Below, piece after piece: positions 52,068 through 61,200 of a stretch of DNA of 64,000 nucleotides. Numbering within the stretch: the stretch's first letter is position 1; every line of letters begins with the position of its first letter. The notes beneath the pieces were generated by a model. It searched no databases. It worked only from the letters and a program-made list of their open reading frames with translations, and had not been told where the DNA came from. This DNA is from Rhodobacterales bacterium (GTDB lineage Bacteria; Pseudomonadota; Alphaproteobacteria; Rhodobacterales; Rhodobacteraceae): positions 1 through 64,000 of the forward strand of contig JAJNPS010000001.1 in assembly GCA_021155205.1 (NCBI GenBank), written 5' to 3'. The translations under genes were made by a program, and so were the position numbers.

Positions 52068-52725
52068 TCGCGCAGAAGGCACCGATATGGCCACCAGCGC
52101 GGCAGAACCGGCCCGGGATGGTTGTGCCCTTGGCGAAGCCCGGCACATCCAGCGTGAACACGGCGACAAAGCGGTCGTCGTCCGCATCAACCGTTAGCGC
52201 CTGAAAGTCGATCAAGGTCCGGCTTGTCGGATACTGCGCCTTGTAGACGGCTTCCTTGGCCACAAAGACCGCCATCGCGGCTGACCCTCTGGCGGCACTC
52301 GGCAGCGCGCGGATGGCGGCGAGTTCCTCAGCCCGCAGGATTTCCGGCCACAGCGCGGCGTCAAGCCCACGGTCGTCCTCTACCTCTACATCCAGCCCCA
52401 GCCCGACCCAGTCGTCGGATCGCCCGACCAGCGCAACGCACAGCCCATCCGTATGGCTGATCGACCCCACCACCCCGTTGGGCCATTGCGGCGCACGGTC
52501 CGGACCATGCGGGATCGCTGACGCCGGAACGCCCAGCAATCCCATGGCCGCACGTGCCGCCCGGCGCCCGGCGGCGAACTCTGCCAGTCGTTTCGGTACG
52601 GCATGGTCCAGCGTCTCGCCGTGCAAAAGCCCGTGGGCACCTGCCCGAGGGTCATCAGATGCCAATGCAATTCCCGCCGGAACCGCCAGCCGCAGCGCCG
52701 CCACCAGACCCGTGCCGTCAGGCAT
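52045..52725 (-). CDS. Sfp/EntD-type 4'-phosphopantetheinyl transferase
   Basis: 226 residues, EntD-like. 'FAAGRRAARAAMGLLG' and 'GVVGSISHTDGLCVALVG' precede the magnesium-binding 'WVGLGLDVEVEDDRGLD' and the acidic/lysine block 'FVAKEAVYKAQYPTSRTLID'. It converts apo carrier proteins to their phosphopantetheine form. Starting at ATG 52725 it overlaps the NRPS stop by 8 nt and would be made from the same mRNA, so it most likely primes the carriers of the adjacent PKS and NRPS. Confidence 0.93.
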   Translation of the reverse strand: MPDGTGLVAALRLAVPAGIALASDDPRAGAHGLLHGETLDHAVPKRLAEFAAGRRAARAAMGLLGVPASAIPHGPDRAPQWPNGVVGSISHTDGLCVALVGRSDDWVGLGLDVEVEDDRGLDAALWPEILRAEELAAIRALPSAARGSAAMAVFVAKEAVYKAQYPTSRTLIDFQALTVDADDDRFVAVFTLDVPGFAKGTTIPGRFCRAGGHIGAFCAIRRSLVV

Positions 52726-55700
52726 CCACGCCGCCGCGCCGCATCCGCATTGCCGCGCGCCGTGACATCGCGTCTGACCTTGCATCGGCGCGATCATCGA
52801 CACCTGGCGCTTCGGCAGGCTTGTCATCCAGGTGTTCCGCCAGCGCCCCCAGGGTCGGGAACCGGAAGATGTCGGTGATCGAAAGCTTTTTCGCCCCCAG
52901 CGCATCGCGGATTTCGCGATGGACCTGCACCGCCAAAAGGCTGTGCCCGCCCAGCGCAAAGAAATTGTCCCGCCTTCCGATTTTCGGCACGCCCAGCACG
53001 CGCGACCAGATCGCGGCAATCTCGGCCTCGACCCCAACGGCAGGAGCGGCGGACGCTTCGGCGACATTCTCAGCACGCCGCAACGTCGGCACCGGCAGCG
53101 CCTTGCGGTCCACCTTGCGGTTTGGCGTCAGCGGGAACCGGTCCAGCGTCACGAAATGCGCAGGCACCATATGTTCCGGCAATTGCGCCGCCAATGCCGT
53201 GCGCAGATTGCTTTCGGCCGCCGCGCCGGTCAAATATGCCACCAGCCGCAGATCCCCGGGGCTGTCCTCGCGCATCAGCACCACGGCCTGCGTCACGCCA
53301 GCCTGACGCTCCAGCGCCGCCTCGATCTCGCCCAGTTCGATCCGATAGCCGCGCAGCTTCACTTGCCCGTCGGCGCGGCCAAGGAAATCGAGCCGCCCGT
53401 CCGCTCGCCACCGCACAAGATCGCCAGTGTGGTACATCCGCGCACCCCAGGGGGCGGCACGATCCGCCGTCACGAACGGATCACGCTTGAAGCGTTCCGC
53501 CGTCAGGTCCGGCCGCTGCCAATAGCCGCGCGTCACGCCATGCCCGCCGATCCACAGCTCTCCGGCAACGCCGGGGGCGACCGGTTCCAGCGCATCGTCC
53601 AGCACGTACATCTGCTGGTTGGCCAGGGGCGTGCCGATATTCGCGACCGATTCCGCCTCAACCACATCGTTGGTCGAGGACCAGATCGTCGTCTCGGTCG
53701 GTCCATACATGTTCAGAATGCGCGCCGAGGTCGCCTGCCGCAGCTCGTTGACCAGACCGCCCGACAAAGCCTCACCGCCCAGCATCAGCGTCCTGATCCC
53801 CTCCAGGGCCGCGCGCGAGTCGGTATTCGTCGCGATCATCCGCGCCATCGACGGGGTGCATTGCAGATGCGTCACGCCATGCCGCGCGATCTGCGCGGCG
53901 ATGGAAAAGTCGCCGGCATCCGGCGCGCCACCGGCATTGGCACGGCGCACCACATCCGCGAGGGGTCGCAGTCCCGCCAGAACCGTCTCGGTCGCGATGC
54001 CATAGTCGATCAGGCAGGCGACCTCATCCACGCCAATGGCCTTCAGCGTCTCCACCCGCGACAGCGCATCCTCCACCGTGCCGAACAGCCCCGAATCCTC
54101 GAAATACCGCTGGAACGCGAAATCGAGGATCGCGTCCAGCTCTTCCGCCGACAGGCTGCCCATGTCGATGTCCATCGGGTTCGTGACGCCCGCCGGCTTC
54201 TTGAATGCCGGAAACGCCCAGGCATATTGCTTGATCAGCGCCGCTGCAGACCGCAGATAGTCCTTCATCGGTGCGCGCGAAATCTCGCGCGCCTTGTCGC
54301 GGGTTTCCGCGATGAACGTATGCAGCATCAGCGTCACCGTACGGTCCGCCAGATCATGCCCCGCCGCGCGCAGGGCATCATGGTAGATGCGGATTTTGCC
54401 CGCAACCTCGTCAATCGTCTGGCCCAGAAGGTGCGTCAGCACATTGGCCCCAAGGCTGCCCGCCTCGCGCCAGGTGTCCGGGTTGCCCGCCGTCGTGACC
54501 CAGACCGGCAGTTCCTTGGACACCGGGCGGGGCTGCGTCGTGACCGGGAACGTCCCCTTGGCGGTCGGAAACTCCACCGCCTCGCCGCGCCACAACCGCC
54601 GGACCTGATCTATCGACGCCAGCAGCGCCGGTTTGTTCGCGGGGGGCGTATTCTCGGGGCGCAGCACGAAATCATCCGGCTGCCAGCCCGATGCAAAGGC
54701 GATCCCGGCGCGTCCGCCGGTCAGGTTGTCGATCACCGCCCATTCCTCGGCGATCCGGGCCGGATGGTGCAGGGGGGCCACGCAGGACCCCGCACGCACG
54801 CCGATGTTCCGGGTCATCCCGGCAATCGCAGCCCCGGTCACAGAAGGGTTGGGATAAGGCCCGCCAAAGGCGTGGAAATGCCGCTCCGGCGTCCAGACGG
54901 CGCAGAACCCGTGATCGTCAGCAAAGCGCGCGCCCTCCAGCAGCAGTTCGTACTTCCTCGCCCCCGCGCCATCGTCATTGCCCCAGTAGTACAGCGAGAA
55001 CTCCATCCCCTTGGCGCTGATCACCGTGCCCGAGGACACCAGCGCGCGCTGGTCGTCCGAGGACAGAACTACCTTGAACCCCCGCGCGAGGGTCCAGAAC
55101 AGTTCCAGCACCGAGATGTCAAAGGACAGCGATGTCACTGCCATCCAGGTGCCGGGCGAGGTCCCCAGCCGCTGGTCCATACCTGCAAGGAAGTTCAGCA
55201 CGTTGCGGTGTTCGACCATCACACCCTTGGGCCGCCCGGTCGAGCCGGAGGTGTAGATCATGTAGGCCAGATCGGCGGGCGTCACGCCGGTCGCGGGGTT
55301 CTGGTCCGACGCGTCAGTGATGGTGGGGTCCGCGTCGATCAGCAGAACCGATGCCGCATGCCTGGGAAGGTCGATCCCCGCTTGCGTCACGATCACCGGG
55401 CAGGCGCTGTCCTCGATGTAAAGGGCAATGCGGTCCGCCGGATAGCCGGGGTCCATCGGCACATAGGCCCCGCCTGCCTTCTGGATCGCCAGTGCGCCCA
55501 CTACCATGTCCAGCGACCGGCGCGTGCAGAGCCCGACCAGTGTTCCGGGACGGACGCCCATGCCGATCAGCACATGCGCCACGCGGTTTGCCCTGGCGTT
55601 GAGGGCGGCAAAGGTCAGGCTGTCCCCGTCGCAGACAAGTGCCACGGCATCCAGCGTGCGCAGGGCCTGCGCCTCAATCGCCTGATGCAGGCACAGGTCC

Positions 55701-57259
55701 GCATCAAAGGGTGCCGCCGTCGCGTTCCAGTCGGTCAGCACCTTTTTGCGAGCAAGATCGCCCAGAACCGGGACTGACGTGATCTGTGCATCACCGGGTT
55801 GCGCTGCCAGACGGCTGGCCAAATCCACCATCCGGTCGGCAAATTCTTGCGCGGCATTGGGCGAGATGCGGTTGCGGTCAAATGCCAAGGCGTTGCGCAT
55901 CAGGGTCAACACTGTCCCCGTGATCGGTTTGTCGGTGATGGACAGTCCAACCTGCGGCAGATTGATGCCGCCAAGCGCGCGATCCCGCGTCAGGATGTCC
56001 AGCGCAAACGAGGGTACCTTTTGCGCAGCGCCAGTACCTGTACCCAAGTCCTGCACCGCCTGCGCGATGGACATTGCGGGGTCCACGCGAAACGGCACCC
56101 AGTCGCTGACATAGCCGGGCGCTGCCGATGGGGCGACAGACAGCGCGATGTCGACGCCTGCCGGGCCAGATAGGCGCGCCACCGCCAGCGCAAGATGGGC
56201 AAATGAGCTGCTTGCCAGGGGCAAGCTCTGCCAGTCCGCGTTCAGCGAAGATGCCCGTGCCATTTCGATCTGCGCTGGCCGAAGGTTCAGAAATTTGTGC
56301 CGGATTGCGCCGTCATGGCGTGCGGCGGCGCGCGCGGCAAGGCTCAGCCCCGCATCACCGAACGTATCACGCCCGGCGACCTGATCGCCCGTCAGCGTGC
56401 CGACATCGACCGGCAATCCGTGGAACTGACAGGTCAACCCGGTCAACATCACCGCCCCATCCGTGCAGGCCACGACAAGACCGGCAGTCGTCTTGCCCAA
56501 AATCTGCCCCGGAACGCCTGCCCCTTCGGCGGCGATCGCCGCGCCCACGTTCAGCACCTGCGACCCGACCGACACCTTGGCCGTCGTCATCGGGTTCCAG
56601 TACCCGCCATGATCCAGCCCCGCGACCAGCCGCAGCACCTCGGCCATCGGCCGCGCAAAGTCGATCCGCCCGAACGCCGCCGGACGATCTTCACGACGGA
56701 AAACCGTGCGCTTTGCCATGTCCTGCGGCTGCGGCCGAAGGCCGGTATCCAGCTGCGCCACCAGTTCGGGAAAGCTGTCGACAGCCGCAGCAAAGCAGCG
56801 CGTGTTCAAACTGAACGCCGTCTCGCCCGCATCGAGGTCAAAGTGGCGCTGCACCAGGATGTCGCCGTCATCAACGCCCTCGCCGATCAGGTGCCAGGTG
56901 ATCCCGTGCTGACGCTCGCCATTGAGGATGGCCCAGACCGGCGCATTCAGACCGGCATAGGCAGGCAGCGGTCCGTCATGGAAATTGACTGCCCCCCGCG
57001 CCGCGCGTACCACCGCAGGCTTTGCGATGATCTGCAGGTTGGCCACCGACAACAGCCAGTCATAGGCGACGCCGCCAAGCCCGGCCTCCCAGCCCGGCGA
57101 CTGTTCAATGACGGCAAGGCCGACCGCTTCCGCCCAACCGCGAACTGCGGCATCCTCGGTCACGACGGCTGCAATCGTGTGGCCGCGGGCCAAAAGCTGC
57201 ACCCCGCATTCCCGTGTCAGGCTTTCATTGCCGACAAGCAGGGCCGAAAAACCTGTCAT
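52718..57259 (-). CDS. NRPS: formyltransferase - condensation remnant - adenylation with inserted flavin monooxygenase - carrier
   Basis: 1513 residues. Residues 1-180 are a formyltransferase fold with Asn92, His94 and Asp133 placed as in methionyl-tRNA formyltransferase; 190-290 resembles its C-terminal domain. Residues 335-505 look like the back half of a condensation domain without HHxxxDG. Adenylation starts at about 525 (core 'YMIYTSGSTGRPKG' at 667-680, 'SFDISVLE' near 712), is interrupted at 745-1095 by a luciferase-like monooxygenase of the MupA/Atu3671 type ('VWTPERHFHAFGGPYPNPS'), and resumes ('MYGPTETTIW' at 1184). The carrier serine is 1440 ('FFALGGHSLLAVQ'). By eye the specificity code is D-I-L-Q-M-G-M-I-W, near the glycine code. 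There is no thioesterase. The start at 57259 is where the formyltransferase fold begins. Confidence 0.93.
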   Translation of the reverse strand: MTGFSALLVGNESLTRECGVQLLARGHTIAAVVTEDAAVRGWAEAVGLAVIEQSPGWEAGLGGVAYDWLLSVANLQIIAKPAVVRAARGAVNFHDGPLPAYAGLNAPVWAILNGERQHGITWHLIGEGVDDGDILVQRHFDLDAGETAFSLNTRCFAAAVDSFPELVAQLDTGLRPQPQDMAKRTVFRREDRPAAFGRIDFARPMAEVLRLVAGLDHGGYWNPMTTAKVSVGSQVLNVGAAIAAEGAGVPGQILGKTTAGLVVACTDGAVMLTGLTCQFHGLPVDVGTLTGDQVAGRDTFGDAGLSLAARAAARHDGAIRHKFLNLRPAQIEMARASSLNADWQSLPLASSSFAHLALAVARLSGPAGVDIALSVAPSAAPGYVSDWVPFRVDPAMSIAQAVQDLGTGTGAAQKVPSFALDILTRDRALGGINLPQVGLSITDKPITGTVLTLMRNALAFDRNRISPNAAQEFADRMVDLASRLAAQPGDAQITSVPVLGDLARKKVLTDWNATAAPFDADLCLHQAIEAQALRTLDAVALVCDGDSLTFAALNARANRVAHVLIGMGVRPGTLVGLCTRRSLDMVVGALAIQKAGGAYVPMDPGYPADRIALYIEDSACPVIVTQAGIDLPRHAASVLLIDADPTITDASDQNPATGVTPADLAYMIYTSGSTGRPKGVMVEHRNVLNFLAGMDQRLGTSPGTWMAVTSLSFDISVLELFWTLARGFKVVLSSDDQRALVSSGTVISAKGMEFSLYYWGNDDGAGARKYELLLEGARFADDHGFCAVWTPERHFHAFGGPYPNPSVTGAAIAGMTRNIGVRAGSCVAPLHHPARIAEEWAVIDNLTGGRAGIAFASGWQPDDFVLRPENTPPANKPALLASIDQVRRLWRGEAVEFPTAKGTFPVTTQPRPVSKELPVWVTTAGNPDTWREAGSLGANVLTHLLGQTIDEVAGKIRIYHDALRAAGHDLADRTVTLMLHTFIAETRDKAREISRAPMKDYLRSAAALIKQYAWAFPAFKKPAGVTNPMDIDMGSLSAEELDAILDFAFQRYFEDSGLFGTVEDALSRVETLKAIGVDEVACLIDYGIATETVLAGLRPLADVVRRANAGGAPDAGDFSIAAQIARHGVTHLQCTPSMARMIATNTDSRAALEGIRTLMLGGEALSGGLVNELRQATSARILNMYGPTETTIWSSTNDVVEAESVANIGTPLANQQMYVLDDALEPVAPGVAGELWIGGHGVTRGYWQRPDLTAERFKRDPFVTADRAAPWGARMYHTGDLVRWRADGRLDFLGRADGQVKLRGYRIELGEIEAALERQAGVTQAVVLMREDSPGDLRLVAYLTGAAAESNLRTALAAQLPEHMVPAHFVTLDRFPLTPNRKVDRKALPVPTLRRAENVAEASAAPAVGVEAEIAAIWSRVLGVPKIGRRDNFFALGGHSLLAVQVHREIRDALGAKKLSITDIFRFPTLGALAEHLDDKPAEAPGVDDRADARSDAMSRRAAMRMRRGGVDA

Positions 57260-57291
57260 TGCGTGGTCCTTTCCCGCATCAAGGCGCAATG

Positions 57292-58293
57292 CTATTCGCC
57301 GGGCTGCGGCTGGACCGTCTCGACCCGGGCGCGCCACGGCGGCGCGATGCACGACTTCATCGCGTGTAGCGCCAGGTCGCGCAAGAAATATGGCGGATCG
57401 CCCCGGTCCTTGCGCTGGACCAGCAACCGCAACCGCCATATGCCCCCCCCGGTCAGTAGCGCCAGCGTCGCAAGGCTCGCATAGGCAACACCGTGGTTCT
57501 TGACAAAATAGTGCAGGCGGCTGTCCAGCCAGTATTGCGGAATCCGCTGCCACTTGCGCATGCCGGTTGACACCGATCCCAGATGCATGGCGCGGCTGGA
57601 GGGAACAAACACGCAGTCCCAGCCCGCCTTGATCGCGCGGTGGCACAGGTCGGTTTCCTCGAAGTACAGAAAGAAGGTCTCATCAAACAGGCCGATCTGG
57701 TCCAGCGCCGTCTGCCGCGCCATCAGGCTGGCACCGGCCATCCAGTGCACCTTGGCTTCGTTCGTGGGAGGCGGCATCACGACCATCGACTTTTCAAACA
57801 TCCGGCTCAGCGGGCCGAAACGCAATTGCCCCACGATCTCGCTGGTGATCGACGGGAACCGAAAGGCCGAGTTGTGGTGATCGCCCTCTTTGCCGTAAAG
57901 CGCGCTGCCTGCAAAGGCCGTCCGGGGATGCGCCTGCATGTGATCCAGCAAGGTGCGCACCGTCCCTTTTTCGGGAAAGGCATCCGAATTCAGGATATAG
58001 ACAAAATCCGGCCTTTGCCCGCCGGGCAGACCCGTTCGGATGCCAAAGTTGTTGCCGGCACCATAGCCGCCATTGCGCCCGGCCTGGACGACACGCACCG
58101 ATTGCGCGCCTTTGTTCCAGCCCCGTGCCACCACAGCCTCGGACAACTGCGCAAAGGATCCGTCCTGTGAATCATTGTCGACGATGACCAGCGCGCCATC
58201 GATCCCGTCCAGCGCGGTCAGCGCGGCACCGACCGCATCCAGCGTCATTGCAGGCGTGCGCCAGTTCAGAACGATGGTCAGGACACTCGGCAT
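57292..58293 (-). CDS. Family 2 glycosyltransferase
   Basis: 333 residues. The GT-A fold shows 'VLTIVLNWRTPAMTLDAV', the nucleotide-sugar segment 'GALVIVDNDSQDGSFAQL', the metal-binding region 'DFVYILNSDAFPEKGTV', and 'FDETFFLYFEETDLCHRAIK', as in rhamnosyltransferase-type GT2 enzymes. A hydrophobic segment at about 265-290 may anchor it to the membrane. It lies 6 nt after the PKS and 32 nt before the NRPS, so it is part of that operon and may glycosylate the product. TTG 58296 is an alternative start. Confidence 0.9.
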   Translation of the reverse strand: MPSVLTIVLNWRTPAMTLDAVGAALTALDGIDGALVIVDNDSQDGSFAQLSEAVVARGWNKGAQSVRVVQAGRNGGYGAGNNFGIRTGLPGGQRPDFVYILNSDAFPEKGTVRTLLDHMQAHPRTAFAGSALYGKEGDHHNSAFRFPSITSEIVGQLRFGPLSRMFEKSMVVMPPPTNEAKVHWMAGASLMARQTALDQIGLFDETFFLYFEETDLCHRAIKAGWDCVFVPSSRAMHLGSVSTGMRKWQRIPQYWLDSRLHYFVKNHGVAYASLATLALLTGGGIWRLRLLVQRKDRGDPPYFLRDLALHAMKSCIAPPWRARVETVQPQPGE

Positions 58294-58299
58294 CAATCG

Positions 58300-61200
58300 T
58301 TACTCCGCGGCCAATGGCAGCTCTCTACCAGCCGCGACACTCTTCGCCGGCTTCTCGGCCTGCGCAATAACATTCCGAAGATGCGCCGCCAAGACACGGA
58401 CATTCGGTTCCAGGACCATGGAATCGTGGTTTCCCGGTACTTCGATGATCTGCAGCGCGGGGGCATAGGGCGTCAGGTTGTTGTCGGCAAACACATATTC
58501 GCGGGCGCGACTGACATCAGCGCCTCTTGACACCTTCCAGTGGCGGTCCAGCGGCGGGCGGAAAAGGACCGTCCGCCCCGACCGGGGTTCCATCTGATAC
58601 CGCCCGATCGCCGTGCGGAATGCCATTTCAATCTCGGCATTGTGGAACTGCTGCTCGCTGACCGACAGCGGCAAGGATGTCAGACGCTTGCCCCGCTCCC
58701 AGGCGAGGCGGTTACGCGCCCATTCGACGACATAGCCAGGCCCCTTGGTGCGCAGTTCTGCCAGCTTGATGATCGCCTTGTCGCGGCGCGAAAGGTGCGG
58801 CCGCACCGGCAGGGGCGTGTCCAGAAGGACAAGGATCGATACCTCTTCGCCCGCCGCCTCCAGTTGTCGCGCCATTTCCCACGCGGTCAGGCCACCGCCC
58901 GAAAACCCGCCCAGCAGATAGGGACCGTTCGGCTGTACCAGACGCATCTCGGCGATATAGTCCTGCGCCGCCTCTTCCAGCGTCACATGCGGTTCTGCAT
59001 CCCCGAACAGACCGCGCGCCTGCATGCCATAAAATGGCCTGTCCCCGCCAAGCAGGTTGGCCAGATGCCGCAGGTTCAGCACGTTGCCGAACATCCCGGC
59101 GACCAGAAAGAACGGCTGCCGGGGCCCGCCTTCGCCCTCGTGCATCGGTACCAGATGGGTGAACCGGCGTTTTGGCGCGATCACGCGCGCCGCATCGTCC
59201 CCGCCCGACACCTCGCCGACCTGATCCATGATCAGCCGGGCACAGGACGCAATCGTCGGCGCCTCGAACAGGATCGAGATCGGAAAGTCGACCCGGAAGG
59301 CCTTCTTGATCATCGCAAACAGCCGCACGGCGATCAGGCTGTGGCCGCCCAGGTCGAAAAAGCTGTCCTCGACCCCGACCTGCGCCACACCCAGCAATTC
59401 CTGCCAGAACCCGACCAGCGTGCGTTCCACATCGTTGCGCGGTTCGACATAGGCGGTGTCAAGATCGGGCCGTTCAAACGACTGGCTGTCGGTGCGCGCG
59501 GCCTCGGCGGCGGCAGTCTGGCGCACCAGCATCGGCAGATCCAACGACGACACAAACACCTGCGACTGCCCCGCCCCGACCGCACGCGCAAAGGCTTCGG
59601 CCCCGTCCTCGGGGCGGATACCTTGCGAAAAGGCATGCAGCAGGCGCTCTTCGGCGGGCGACATCGGCCGTGTCGAAACCGGCCCGCCGTCAAATTCAAG
59701 CTCGCGCGCGTCCGGCGTCGCAAAGGTCAGCGCGCCGTCCAGTCGCCGGATGGAAAAGCCCCCGATCTCCACGCAGACTTCGCCGGTTTCCGACATCAGG
59801 GTAATGTCGAAACTGGCGGTCGCACCTGACGCGACATTGGTGTCGGCACTGCGCACCCAGGACAGCACCGTCGCCGGCAGGCTGCGATAGACCTTGATCA
59901 CGGCATAGGAAATCGGCACCCACAGATGCGTCGGCTGATAGCCCGAGATCAGGCCCATAGCCCAACCCGTTGCCAGGTCCATCAGCGCGGGATGCAAAAT
60001 CCATCCCTGATCCGGTTCACCCTGATAGGCGTGCGGCAGCGCAAGACGGGCCAGACCTTCGCCCTTGCCGATGCTGCGCGACCGGATCACCCGCCAGCGC
60101 GGTCCAAACGCCAGATGCGCTTCTTGGGGGCTGACAAGGCCATCCCCCCGCTCGGGCGCGGGCAGACGCGCCGCGATCGCGGCAACATCGACCGGCGGCG
60201 GAGCAGCATCGGACAAGGGCAGAATGCGCGCCTGGGCATGGGCCTGCCATCCGGTCCGCCCCTTGTTGTCAACCGCTGACCGCAGTTCGAACCCATAACC
60301 TTCATCGGTTCGTGCCAGCCGCGCGCGGACCGCGCGTGCCTCGCCGTCACCCACTGCAAGGGGCCGAAAGAAGTAAAGATCGCGCATCTCGAACGCGCCC
60401 GCCTCACCCTGGGAATGCATCGCCTCGGCGGCGATCTCCACAATGCCGGTGCCGGGGATCAGCGCCTGACCCGCGCTGGTCCGGTGGCCATCCAGCACCC
60501 AGCGGTTCGTGGCATAGCGTGCCGTGAACAGACGATTTCCGCTGCCATCAAAGGTCGCCTCGTCAAGCATTGGCGCGGCAATCGGCAGCCGCGGGGCCGC
60601 CGGGCGTCCCGTGCGGTCGGCCAGCGCCTCGGCTGCCATGCCCACGCCCGTCCAGATACCCCAGTTCAGCGCGACCACCCTTGTGCGGCCACCCGCCCGC
60701 GACCTTGCATAGGCGTTCAGGTATTCGTTGGCCGCGACATAGTCGATCTGCCCGGCGGGTCCCGTCACCGTCGAGGTCGACGAAAAGAGCACGAACAGGT
60801 CCAGCGTCCCATCGGGGAAAAGCTGGTCCAGAACGATGGTGCCATGGATCTTGGACGCAAAGACATTCTCGACCTGCGCCGAGGTCTTGGTCATGAGCGG
60901 TGCATCATCCACAACGCCCGCCGCATGTATGACCGTGCGCACCTTGCCGAACCGCGCCTCGCCCTGCGCGACGCCCAGACGCATTTCGTCAAGGTTGCAC
61001 ACATCGGCAGGAATCACCTGGACCTCGGCGCCCAGCGCTTCAAGCCGCTGCAGCCCCAGGATCCGGCGGCTGATCGGATCGTTGGCGTCATGTTTGTCCA
61101 GATGCTCGGCCCAGCCCGCCCGGTCGGGTAACGGCCGCCGCGCCACCAGCGACAACCTGACGCCGAACCGCCGGATCAGGTCTTCGGCCACGGTCAGTCC

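Noticed and set aside
52832..55777. A 981-codon open frame on the plus strand opposite the NRPS gene
   Set aside because: It is antisense to well-supported adenylation and monooxygenase domains, is full of Arg, His and Gln, and has no recognisable motif. Long antisense frames are expected at this GC content.
58540..59829. A 429-codon plus-strand frame opposite the PKS thioesterase and carrier
   Set aside because: It lies opposite conserved catalytic segments and has basic, low-complexity composition typical of shadow frames.
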